In this document: piece by piece, positions 42,201-49,575 of the stretch | How positions within the stretch are numbered: position 1 is the first letter of the stretch | Layout of the letters: each line of letters opens with the position of its first letter | Source of the DNA: Apostichopus japonicus | Lineage: Eukaryota > Echinodermata > Holothuroidea > Aspidochirotida > Stichopodidae | Length of the DNA: 64,000 bases | NCBI RefSeq assembly: GCF_037975245.1 | Contig: NC_092579.1 | Location: 3,622,001-3,686,000, forward strand | Direction: 5' to 3' | Notes under the pieces: model-generated | Databases searched by the model: none | The model's input: the letters and a program-made list of their open reading frames with translations, nothing else | What the model was told of the DNA's origin: nothing | Translations under genes and position numbers: made by a program

Positions 42201-44394
42201 AAGTTCAATTCCTATATGAAATAACAGTCTAGGCTATCAAAAGATAAATTGTAACCACAAAGTCTCAACTATATAACTGCACTGTACTTTTATATATAAT
42301 TTTCATTTAATTGCAGCCTGCAGGTGCACAAAAATTTAAATATTTGAATGATTAACTATCGGGCCAAGACGGCCACTTGGCCAGTGAGTTTTTGTTATCG
42401 AGAGGCTTGTAATGTTGGTCAGCAGTGTTTAAGTGCTTTCTCTGATTCATCTCCATGATGTTATGCATGAAAAATGATAGATTATACAACTTTAAGGCAT
42501 ATTGTGGAACAAAGTTTTTTGGGCATTATGAAGGTCATTTGCGGGCACCTCAGGTGTTCATGAAATTCACTAGTAAAATTTGTTGACTAACATACCTCAC
42601 AATCAGCTACAGAGAATACTTTGACACAGACAAATAAAACTGGTTGCAGGGAGTTGGGCAATTCTTTTGAAAAGGCTATTTAGGGCCATACTTGATGATG
42701 TTTTTAATGTTATGTTTTTACTAGCACTGTTGTACTGTGTCTTCACTTAAATATCGTACATATAAATACATTTGAATCATCGCAACAGGAATAGGCTGTA
42801 TCCATTTTTTAGAGACCAGCCAACGAAGTTTAAAGGTTTCAGTAACACTTCCAGACCCAAGTTATTTCTAACAGTAGGTAAAGTATTTTAACAGCAAAGA
42901 ATCTTGGAGCAACAAACAAACAAACTTTCAAGAGAAACTGTTTCTCAACTGTGGAATGATATCACACTTCAGAATAAAACTGCTTCCTCATATTTTTTTG
43001 TTTTGTTGGACATACAGTAAGACTTACTAATTTTGAGTACTCACCCAATGCTCTTTTTGCTCTTGCACTTTTAATTTGACTTTCTCTGCCGACATTCTCT
43101 CTCCTGGAGCTGCTAGAGGTTCTGAATCATCGATAGAACTTTCATCAAATTTTCTGGATTTAGCTGGAAGGTTTAACCAAATAACAGCGAGTGAACCGAA
43201 AAACGATATCACCATACCGGATATAAGACCAGTCAGGTACGATGGGAGAGGGTAAACCATGTAAATGAAAAGGATCATAGTTAAGACCCCCAAAGTAAAC
43301 ACAGGTGGAGGAGGAGTCAACTGTGTCTTAGAGGGGGTAACAGAGGGGAGATCTGTCTCCTTAGGCGATGGACTCTCAGTTTCGATCCTCCTACTCTCGT
43401 TGGAAAATGTCGTCATCTCCTTTGGCGGTTTCATTTTGGTAGACTTTTCCACCATCTCCCCTTTGTCTGACGATGATGACAATGAACTGTTCTCATCTTC
43501 AGTAATATACACTGTCTTCGCAGGACGGCTGATATCTTTTTCTAAAAGTCCTGCGAATGATATGGGGGCATTCTTTTCCCTCTGGGGTGCTACTGGCTCG
43601 TCTGGCAGCTCATCGGGAGTGGGATGGTTGTAATAATAGGGATCGATCTCCAAATCCAGTGAGCCTTCCTTACTACTCTTTGCCTTGGTTACTTCTTGTT
43701 TACCGTCTGTGCCGTCTCTCCCCTTGCGGCTCTTTTCGTCTGGTTTCTGCTGTTCTGAATAGCCTTCCTTTTCCATTAACTGGCTCAAAAAGTTCAGCGG
43801 ATCGATAGACCCGTCGTTCGACATCCCTTCGAAGTGATGGTCGCTTACATCTCCAGCTAAGATCTCACTTTCTACGGTCAACAGGCCTGATTCTTTCACT
43901 CTCATGGAGTTTTCTCTGCTCTTTCTCCCTTTAGTAGAAGTTGTTTCCTGTTTGAAGGCATCAGCATATGGATCTTGTTCCCCCTGAAAGGAGTGCAAGG
44001 GGTCGTCGCCCATACTGATAGAGGTCCTAGAGTTGGCACTCTGAGGAGGTGACAGAGGGGGCGATGACAAGACAGGAGAGCTTTTGGTTGGAGTAATTTG
44101 TTGGGCAGTGACAGGATCTTGAAAGTTACTATTCTTAATTGGTTTACTTGGCAGTGATTTGGGTCTTGTGATTGAGCTATTACTTGATGGATGTTTATTC
44201 GAGTCAATGTTTGAATTCACCGGCGGCTTGCTTATCGATATTTGCAGTGGGTCACTACCATTATCATCTTCATCATCGTCAACAAGTCGTGGGTTGAAAT
44301 GCATGGTGAACGAACTTGAAGGTACCTTAGTTTTCCCTGACTTTTTAATCTTGGGTGCAGGTGGCCTTGGTGGCTTCTTCTTGATTTCTGCCAT
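2951..44394 (-). CDS. TEX2: TEX2-like SMP-domain lipid-transfer protein, complete spliced coding region (9 exons)
   Basis: Exons in coding order: 44394-43045, 34036-33155, 31708-31458, 22027-21953, 19008-18919, 9439-9332, 8468-8265, 5928-5808, 3028-2951. All introns are GT-AG, phases join without a break, and the sum is 3159 bases (1052 residues plus stop), close to the roughly 1.1k residues of vertebrate TEX2. Order of parts: disordered proline/serine-rich N terminus, two hydrophobic segments near residues 365-384 and 386-409 with a YPLPSY turn between them, a PH-like region in the second exon, then an SMP domain from about residue 700 onward, split by an acidic insert and ending with IPPPPTDRLW and VFVLPNMDD. 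Family knowledge: TEX2 (yeast relative Nvj2) is an ER membrane protein whose SMP domain carries lipids at contacts with endolysosomes. Identification rests on recalled family motifs; no search was run. Confidence 0.92.
3148..3480. repeat. Palindromic MITE with interrupted left arm
   Basis: The outer arms CATTATGCAGATCTTGC (3148-3164) and GCAAGATCTGCATAATG (right end near 3480) are perfect inverted repeats. A second inverted block, AGAAAATCC.TCCTAGATACCCCA near 3335-3375 and its complement near 3430-3462, shows the arms once were continuous. The left arm is split by about 165 bp that contains a 36-A run (3189-3224) and starts CAGGGATGGGC, probably a later insertion. It lies in the last TEX2 intron. 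Confidence 0.7.
3481..5807. other. Last TEX2 intron, remaining part
   Basis: No gene seen. Around 4655-4830 there are repeated GACTTGACTCGACTCAGGTC-like words, the degraded look of an old repeat, family not named. The rest is AT-rich unique-looking sequence. Confidence 0.4.
5808..5928 (-). CDS. TEX2: TEX2 penultimate coding exon (end of SMP domain)
   Basis: A 121-base exon, entering in phase 2 after CTGTCAG and ending in phase 0 at GTGAGA (5802-5807). It encodes WYGFTKKPHLWLSAKPKLGA, then RQVTLTHVTDYIEKKLDLEFQ, the final strands and helix of the SMP fold. The WYGFxKxP and VTxWIEKKL-type motifs are conserved in TEX2. The codon split over the preceding intron restores the Trp of DRLW. Confidence 0.94.
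7154..7523. mobile_element. hAT-type MITE, copy 1 (370 bp)
   Basis: Terminal inverted repeats CAGGGGTGGGCAACCT and AGGTTGCCCACCCCAG, the classic hAT end. An exact 8-bp target duplication, GTCTATAT, is at 7146-7153 and 7524-7531 and fits the hAT nTnnnnAn preference. Inside, GGGCCGCACC near the left end and GGCGGCCCGCATGTGGCCCG near the right end are further internal matches. No coding capacity. A second copy is at 53594-53964. Confidence 0.9.
7660..8010. repeat. Host repeat around hAT copy 1
   Basis: Words shared in order with 54040-54890: ACTTGATCAAGTCTAAATAT, ATATCATYA, TCTTAACATGAYCYAATGAT, and a G-run followed by GTGTTGTTCTT. With the shared flank left of the MITE (CCATCATSATT.GGTCTAT), this shows that an older repeat of roughly 0.9-1.4 kb carries the MITE at the same place in both copies. 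Confidence 0.65.
8265..8468 (-). CDS. TEX2: TEX2 exon with second half of SMP domain
   Basis: A 204-base exon, phase 2/2, acceptor TTTTCAG and donor GTAAGA (8259-8264). It encodes KFMRFVNRVANSNYFQKATQ, EVSNTPVELTVEVKELRGTL and AINIPPPPTDRLW. The YFQKAT, EVSNTP, RGTLAINIPPPPTDR blocks are hallmarks of the TEX2 SMP domain and are the strongest single argument for the gene name. Although symmetric in phase, it carries core fold residues and should be constitutive. Confidence 0.95.
9332..9439 (-). CDS. TEX2: TEX2 linker exon C (108 bp, acidic, symmetric)
   Basis: One hundred and eight bases, phase 2/2, acceptor TTGAAG with a good pyrimidine tract, donor GTGCAT (weak). It encodes an acidic serine-rich segment (SMSSAALDSEEEDSAESSDE, then EGADETSEAGSKTDD). 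Vertebrate TEX2 carries a similar serine/acid-rich insert at this point of the SMP domain, so this is the best supported of the three linker exons. The runs of Ser-Asp/Glu look like casein-kinase-2 type sites, which is inference only. Confidence 0.8.
9470..9541. repeat. Two-copy 32-bp tandem repeat
   Basis: The unit with AACAATGATAAACATAAAAT is present at 9481 and again at 9513, nearly perfect. It sits just upstream, in the gene sense, of the TEX2 acidic linker exon. Confidence 0.7.
9542..12420. other. TEX2 intron, no gene seen
   Basis: AT-rich, with an A-run followed by a G-run at 11509-11537 and a C/A run near 11965-11985. A 105-residue open frame at 10482-10799 has random composition. Confidence 0.4.
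12425..12980. repeat. TATGTGTTTATATGTGATAG minisatellite
   Basis: Imperfect tandem copies of a unit built from TATGTGTTTATATGTGATAG fill 12425-12720, with a shorter outlier near 12900-12975. Purine/pyrimidine alternation is strong. Confidence 0.75.
14390..18600. repeat. 68-bp satellite array with 1283-bp higher-order period
   Basis: About 62 head-to-tail units near 68 bp, each holding GTGACAGATGTGATATATCA, then GGATGATTC and AATTACACCATG. The core GTGATATATCAC is a 12-bp palindrome; GTGATATCTCAC is the commonest variant. Marker variants (ACCAAGAGGTGACAG) recur at 14491, 14963, 15503, 15774, 16246, 16786, 17057 and 17328, so the pattern of gaps 472+540+271 repeats exactly after 1283 bp (14491, 15774, 17057). 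A second local period of 540 bp runs from 17591 to 18560. Degenerate units continue to about 18918, against a TEX2 exon. It lies inside a TEX2 intron. Confidence 0.97.
18919..19008 (-). CDS. TEX2: TEX2 linker exon B (90 bp, symmetric, probable cassette)
   Basis: Ninety bases between a TTGCAAG acceptor and a GTACTG donor, phase 2/2. It encodes a basic, serine/lysine-rich stretch (SSKQSKSSSKKSLISQSKGN, then DNNAKKRER). Like linker exons A and C it starts with GTCG after AAG. Its donor side, in the gene sense, runs directly into degenerate units of the 14.4-18.6 kb satellite, whose GAGAGGT motif matches this exon's own 5' splice site. The call rests on phase and splice signals. Confidence 0.7.
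19518..19582 (+). repeat. Retroposon 3' tail (GCGC...TTATTATTATT type)
   Basis: ATAAAGCGCATTGAACAA, then GCGCAATATAAGACTAG and a TTA trinucleotide tail. The same layout is at 54718-54790. This is the look of the 3' end of invertebrate SINE/LINE families; the body of the element is not visible. Confidence 0.5.
19583..21952. other. TEX2 intron, no gene seen
   Basis: AT-rich sequence without convincing exons, tandem arrays or inverted repeats. Short open frames do not resemble proteins. Confidence 0.4.
21953..22027 (-). CDS. TEX2: TEX2 linker exon A (75 bp, symmetric, probable cassette)
   Basis: Seventy-five bases between an ATAAAG acceptor (22028 side) and a GTATTG donor, phase 2 at both ends. 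It encodes 25 polar residues (SNPSVNNQKPQLTDQDDASP and so on) with no predicted fold. Skipping it would keep the frame. The polypyrimidine tract is weak and the acceptor ends AAG, the least favoured of the common trinucleotides, consistent with optional use. The exon call rests on splice-site quality and phase agreement, not on homology, because this part of TEX2 is variable between animals. Confidence 0.68.
22028..23814. other. TEX2 intron, no gene seen
   Basis: A 134-residue minus-strand frame at 22473-22877 is the longest open stretch but shows no family motif and no splice context. A short (AT)n lies at 23165-23187. Confidence 0.4.
23815..23965 (-). mobile_element. tRNA-derived SINE, copy 1
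   Basis: On the minus strand the head at 23933-23863 reads like a tRNA: acceptor GCGTCCA pairing with TGGATGC, an A-box TAGCCCAGTGGTTAGGG and a B-box GGTTCGAATCC. The body continues with TTTTTTCACTGTTCTTGATT and CTCATTACGATTT. The flank GGTTTCGAACCTCAGGACAT before the head is also shared with copy 2 (48809-48965), so it belongs to the element. The anticodon stem is poor, so this is not a working tRNA gene. Confidence 0.8.
24689..25041. mobile_element. GAAGACTCGC MITE, copy 1 (353 bp)
   Basis: Ends GGGTGTGAAGACTCGC and GCGAGTCTTCAATGCC form inverted repeats, and TTTAAA lies on both sides (24683-24688, 25042-25047), which suggests a TTAA-type target as used by Kolobok or piggyBac elements. No coding capacity. 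A similar copy in the same orientation is at 29322-29676. Confidence 0.75.
25385..28932. mobile_element. 3.5-kb DNA transposon-like element carrying a CXC-protein gene
   Basis: The ends AGACCGTGGGGCA and TGCCCCACGGTCT are perfect inverted repeats, and similarity continues inward for about 160 bp with gaps (AGTTCCGTAGTCCA, CTTTGTTCCACCAAAA and GCG.ACGTT on both arms). The candidate target duplication is AATAT (25380-25384 and 28933-28937). The interior carries the reading frame at 27141-27890. I cannot name the superfamily: the 5-bp AT-only duplication could be chance and no catalytic DDE motif is visible. It is inserted in the 9.4-kb TEX2 intron. Confidence 0.65.
26980..27890 (+). pseudogene. 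Damaged gene for a CXC-like cysteine-rich protein of a multi-copy invertebrate family
   Basis: A possible start at 26980 (MTEPTSTDHDRGEEPCVI) soon stops. The next frame has RFSDIYKKFTTKTWDPFLKC, then FHRKCYQRFTNATRIKWLRK in a third frame, so at least two frameshifts are present. From 27262 the frame is open to the TAA at 27888-27890: GDSFTVDEVNFLAVEKFVYK, SVNDVRFDMFKKANRMES, PPNNDALRQHILRANFQARI, HGWIFDDGHLAIHWMSLPPA, and the tail with NCSCKKNKCQ, SCCVSFGLPCTDLCQCKGCEN. This order is that of a large uncharacterised protein family seen in cnidarians, arthropods and deuterostomes (from memory), whose members are much longer; a central part seems lost here. Cysteine spacing resembles the CXC (tesmin/TSO1) DNA-binding repeat. 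No function is established. Confidence 0.65.
29322..29676. mobile_element. GAAGACTCGC MITE, copy 2 (355 bp)
   Basis: The same family and orientation as 24689-25041, with matching ends GGGTGTGAAGACTCGC and GCGAGTCTTCTATGCC and the shared interior words TGCCGGTAAT.TGACCTAG and CAAGCAACRGAAAGTTAAC. The left flank is ATGAAA instead of TTTAAA, so its target duplication is degraded or absent. With copy 1 it brackets the CXC-protein element. Confidence 0.75.
29677..31457. other. TEX2 intron, no gene seen
   Basis: AT-rich; an A-run interrupted by single C at 30530-30552 and a C-run at 31345-31356. Nothing coding recognised. Confidence 0.4.
31458..31708 (-). CDS. TEX2: TEX2 exon 3 (first half of SMP domain)
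   Basis: A 251-base exon entering in phase 0 after a CCACCAG acceptor and leaving in phase 2 at a GTAAGA donor (31452-31457). It encodes IPKFIEGLNITDTDLGVNSP, then a stretch with HRGIWVYLDIAYAGS and LTTKFNPWKLGKRE, the strands of an SMP domain. The preceding exon ends KLDKLR, so the join reads KLDKLRIPKFIEGL, matching the family with no residues missing. It ends in a charged segment (SEREMDEIAPDPKN) that begins the linker interrupting the SMP fold. Confidence 0.92.
31926..32130. repeat. ATCATCAAAACTATTTTTT minisatellite
   Basis: About ten imperfect copies of an 18-22-bp unit (ATCATCAAAACTATTTTTT) in the intron between the second and third TEX2 coding exons. The T-runs vary in length. Confidence 0.8.
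32615..32695. repeat. T-rich low-complexity tract
   Basis: TTTTATTTA-type sequence of about 80 bp between the second and third TEX2 coding exons, about 460 bp downstream of the exon 2 donor in the gene sense. Confidence 0.7.
33155..34036 (-). CDS. TEX2: TEX2 exon 2 (PH-like region and start of SMP domain)
   Basis: An 882-base exon, phase 0 at both ends, bounded by a TTTCCAG acceptor (34037 side) and a GTAAGC donor (33149-33154). It begins VWMNELEKEYDQDTYH and is the best conserved long exon of the gene. The first two thirds match the PH-like region of TEX2 (for example FYKFIAKVLP and the EEWFWRFEVAV stretch). The last third, from LAWANALIGRIFWDFLREEY to KLDKLR, opens the SMP domain, the tubular lipid-binding fold. 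An ATG-initiated reading within this exon starts three codons downstream of the acceptor, but continuity with the first exon makes that start unnecessary. Confidence 0.93.
34598..34800. repeat. Two-copy 132-bp-spaced duplication
   Basis: TTTCTCATGTAGTGAAGCTG followed by GTATGTTGTG and GAGTGTAAGTA occurs at about 34610 and again at about 34741. Each copy is about 65 bp long with small gaps. Confidence 0.75.
35553..35668. repeat. TAATATGCAGGG and CACCAAGTAAACTTAA short tandem repeats
   Basis: Three to four copies of TAATATGCAGGG near 35553-35590, followed by two copies of CACCAAGTAAACTTAA about 50 bp apart. Confidence 0.7.
36918..37130. repeat. 213-bp palindromic repeat with hammerhead-like arms
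   Basis: Inverted arms of about 50 bp, AAGTARGTGGGCCTGACRTT with TCGATCCTAGCAGGATCTTC and their complement. Each arm can be drawn as a type-I hammerhead-like fold: minus strand 36965-36927 and plus strand 37080-37118. The parts are stem I GCCT/AGGC, box CTGAAGA, one extra A, stem II GATCC/GGATC closing TGCTA, GAA, a two-base stem III and C before the AGGC strand. The interior matches the copy at 58722-58880. Confidence 0.7.
37200..43044. other. TEX2 first coding intron, mostly unassigned
   Basis: AT-rich. It contains the perfect short palindrome at 38825-38859 and a G-rich run at 40738-40765. CTGTACAGTA-like words are frequent. No exon between 34036 and 43045 is needed, since both flanking exons join in phase 0 with family-like sequence. 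Confidence 0.4.
38825..38859. repeat. 35-bp near-perfect palindrome
   Basis: CCACAACATTACTGATG, one G, then CATCAGTAATGTTGTGG: a 17-bp stem with no real loop. A partial third copy (CCCACATTACTGATGGCATC) lies just before, so it looks like local inverted duplication. Confidence 0.85.
43045..44394 (-). CDS. TEX2: TEX2 first coding exon (N terminus and two membrane segments)
   Basis: Starts at the ATG whose complement ends at 44394 (MAEIKKKPPRPPAPKIKK) and runs open for 450 codons to a GTGAGT donor just below 43045. The first 350 residues are polar and disordered: proline, serine, lysine and acidic runs, with no globular fold visible. Residues 365-409 form a hydrophobic hairpin with the YPLPSY turn typical of TEX2 proteins. 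An acceptor-like CTACAG at 44423-44428 suggests that only 28 bases of 5' UTR lie in this exon and that a separate upstream non-coding exon exists; I could not place it. The low-complexity N terminus is normal for the family and poorly conserved, so its identity depends on the hairpin and on the next exon joining in phase 0. Confidence 0.9.
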
Positions 44395-46437
<2,043 letters not shown>

Positions 46438-47329
46438 TGGTGGATCCAGGACCTTTGTTTGGGAGGGGCCAAAGTGGCATTAGAGTGATATGGGGGAGGG
46501 GTCTAAGGGGAGGGGGTGATCCCCTGCCCTTTGGAAAATTTTCTATTGCTGAATGCCCTCAGATGCAATTTGGTGCGACAAAAGTGTACAATGGTGATAT
46601 TAATTTACTTCTAAAAGAAATGTTTCCCAGGTGTAATTTTCTAAAATATTTATAAAACAAAGTTGGCATCATCTTTCTCAAGAAATTTTATTCCTTATAG
46701 GTTATAGATTTCATACAACCAGCCTGTAACTGCAAAATGGTGTTAAACTGTAAATCCTCATGCTCATACATTTACATAGCTCCCAACTCTTGAGAAGGCA
46801 AATGCTGGTCCATGCCACGAATCGCCGTCCTGGGGGATGGGTATAAGGGGAGGGGGTGTCCCCCTCCCCTTTTGATTTTTTTTTGGAATCCTGGTGATGC
46901 CTACATGTAAAATGGTGGCACTTAGAAAGGCTTTTGTCACCCAAAATTTTCTGAGAAATATGCATTTTTTTGTGTGTAACATCAATAAATTGAATAGTAG
47001 GTGATAATTCATTCTTTCCCGTGGCATGAAAATGTTCGCTGCTCGCCCCAATGAAAAGAACTATAGGCTAATTTGAGGTTCAAATGATGCTGTAAAGGAG
47101 GTTTTATACTCTATTATGCTAAATGCTAAAGAAATGATGGTTGCTAAGTCAAAATTTGATGCATTTTTTTTATGTATACTTGACAATTACAATGCGTTTT
47201 TTTTTCGGACGCTTGTGCGGGTCAGCGGGTTTGGGTGTTAGAATGCGGGTCTAATTCCAGCGAATTGCGGGTCAGTTGGGAGCTCTGCATTTAATTTTAA
47301 ACCAGAAAACGAAAAGGTTTAGACTAGTC

Positions 47330-48417
47330 CAGGCGCGGCGAAACGGAAAAATTATTGAGGGGGGGGGGGGGGGGCTTATGTGTGTAGACTATCTAAGCGG
47401 AGCGCCACCATCGGTTGGCGCGGAGCGTACAATAAAATTTTAGGTTTTTTCAAACCCCCAGATGGCCGGAAACGGCACTTCCTGAGTGTTTTATGCTGCG
47501 AATACCTAGCCTTAAAATATGGGTCTCAAGCCTGCAATTTCTCAGATTGCATGAGAAAGTCTGTAAAAACATTGTAATTTGTATATTCGATGGTGTTGTA
47601 AGAGAGTAGCTATTACTCGTAGTGTACTCGCAAAGACGTTTTTGAGTGTAGTAAGGGCAGTGGCGGAGCTAGGGGTATTGGTGGGGGGGGGGCACTTTCG
47701 ACACTATCTAAGCGGAGCGCCACCACAGGTTGGCGCGGAGCGTACAGAAAATTTTTGAGTAAAGATACTCTATAGATTGCAGGAAATGACCCATTCCGGG
47801 CCTTGCTAATTTACAGATAAACGGAGAATAAATAGGTGTCATTGCCATTTTGTCGGAAAATTACACCAACAGAATATGACAAATGTCAATAGGTAGATGA
47901 TAGCGCAATAAAATAGTCAATAATCGCGAATAAATAAAAAGTAGTGAGAAGCTGAAAAGGGCGCCAGCAGTCCCTTTGAGTCCGTCAGGGGGGGGGGGGG
48001 GTTGCATCCGCCCCATGATCGTATGGACGCTCCGCCACTGAGTAAGTGGATGTTGGAGAACTGGCTGAAATGAGGCAAGTCATTGTCCTAAGAGGAAGTT
48101 GTGTTGCGCTTACCGGTACTCACACTCACTCCTTCACTTTTCACGGGGCGTGAAGATGCGGTTGGGGTGAAAATGTGGTCTATAGCCAGGGGACGGGCCG
48201 AGGGTCCCCCAGCATTTACTAAAATTATGACACCTATATAGTATACGTGTGCATCGGACAGATCAACAAGTATGCATTGAAAACTGGGCAGATGCACGTT
48301 TCGGAGCCTTGGTAAATATTGGGGGGGGGGGGGGTGTTATCATGCATTTGCCCCCTCAACTTTTGCATTGGGGGCTAGAGCCCCCCCCCTCAAGGCCCCC
48401 CGGTTCCGCCGCCACTG
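47330..48417. mobile_element. Middle element with perfect 8-bp target duplication
   Basis: Ends CAGGCGCGGCGAAACGG and CCGGTTCCGCCGCCACTG, imperfect inverted repeats. The duplication GACTAGTC is exact at 47322-47329 and 48418-48425. The 8-bp duplication and CAG/CTG ends point to hAT. It includes long G-runs and the word ACTATCTAAGCGGAGCGCCA. Confidence 0.8.
47658..48040. mobile_element. Inner hAT-like MITE (383 bp)
   Basis: TIRs CAGTGGCGGAGC and GCTCCGCCACTG, perfect over 12 bp. The duplication AGTAAGGG/AGTAAGTG differs at one base (47650-47657, 48041-48048). It shares the ACTATCTAAGCGGAGCGCCA word and GGTTGGCGCGGAGCGTACA with the middle element, so a relative has inserted into its own kin. 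Confidence 0.82.
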
Positions 48418-48554
48418 GACTAGTCTACCACTGCTGTTCCTCTCGGTTTTTTTTATTTCCAATCATATGATTTAGCGGATGTTCGGAAACACTTTTTGCC
48501 TCACCTTTGGGGGTGGGGGCATGGCCCTCATTGGCCCCCCCCTTGGATCCGCCA

Positions 48555-48600
<46 letters not shown>

Positions 48601-48808
48601 TTGTCGTTTGCCTCCATTTCATTAACATAAAGTATTTTCAAAGTATCTCTTTCGAGATCTGGCTTTAGGAATCACAAATGATTTCGAGTTGGTTAGCATC
48701 ATGTTTGATCTCTAGAGTAAGGCAAAATATGTCACCAAAAACAGAACTATAGAGTATTGTTCGATACAGGTGACAAACGCCTACAGTGGAATTACGACCT
48801 TCCTTACC

Positions 48809-48965
48809 GGTTTCGAACCTCTGGACATACAATCAGCGTCCATAGCCTATAGTTGGTTAGGGTATCCGCATATAAAGCGGGAGGCCCGGGCTCGAATCCC
48901 GGAGGAGTCTGGAAGTGTTTTCACTGTTCTGGATTTACATCTCATTACGATTTCAATTCGAACAA
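48809..48965 (+). mobile_element. tRNA-derived SINE, copy 2
   Basis: Plus-strand copy of the 23815-23965 family: flank GTTTCGAACCTCTGGACATA, head from GCGTCCATAGCC at 48836, B-box GGCTCGAATCC near 48888-48898, then GTTTTCACTGTTCTGGATTT and CTCATTACGATTT. The A-box is changed to AGTTGGTTAGGG. It lies about 570 bp upstream of the INTS1 start codon. Confidence 0.8.
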
Positions 48966-49094
48966 ATCAATCTGATATAATATGTAAAAGAACATGTAAA
49001 AGAATTCAAACAGGAAACAAAATCTGCTGATAATATGATATCATATGATAATGATGAAACTGGCAAAACACTGCACCAGATCGCATCTAAGGAC

Positions 49095-49202
49095 CTTCAA
49101 TTGTTAAAAAATATCCCACCCCTCCCCTTAGACCCCTCCCCCATATTAATCGCAAACTGTGCCCCCCCCAGCCCTTTCAAATTCCTGGCTACGTCGCTGT
49201 CT
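49095..49202 (-). repeat. One-ended hAT-like remnant
   Basis: On the minus strand it begins CAGCGACGTAGCCAGG, a common hAT end, and continues to GGGGGAGGGGTCTAAGGGGA, shared with the outer element near 46491-46515. No matching second end was found. Confidence 0.5.
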
Positions 49203-49535
49203 TCCACCATGAACGTGAACATTTCGATTTTCCTTTTTCATGCTTTGACCCCTGTGAGTCCTTCATACGGCAGACAAGCGACTACCGATTACATCTGGGA
49301 ATGTTTCTGGCGTTCCATGCAATACGCGTCACTAAAAAGTGTCAGACTGCATGCATGGTCTACACTTGGACAAAGAACGACTTACTTGCTTATGATCTAG
49401 TGTTTTCCTTGACCTTCTGTGTTGTGTGTATATGTCGGCCTACATCAAATTGTCCCTCGACTTTGCCTAAGCGTGTGGGGATGTTAGACCTTGAACTCAA
49501 ATTCTCAAACCCTAGGGTGACCAACCGTAGCAAAT
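49203..49535 (+). promoter_or_regulatory. INTS1 upstream region and 5' UTR
   Basis: The sequence before the chosen start codon. No TATA box or initiator could be singled out. It is less AT-rich than the introns. Confidence 0.35.
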
Positions 49536-49575
49536 ATGGACAGAAACAAAGTACCAGGAAAGGATAGACGAAGAG
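49536..49575 (+). CDS. INTS1: INTS1 exon 1 (start codon)
   Basis: A 40-base coding piece, MDRNKVPGKDRRR plus one base, ending at a GTATAC donor. It was chosen because its phase (one base, G) joins the GT of the next exon to give Gly, continuing into MPAGEMIALG, and because other INTS1 proteins also begin with a short basic peptide (MNRAK-type) before the IALG motif. A start at the ATG at 50829-50831 in the next exon is possible but would lose the basic N terminus. Confidence 0.72.
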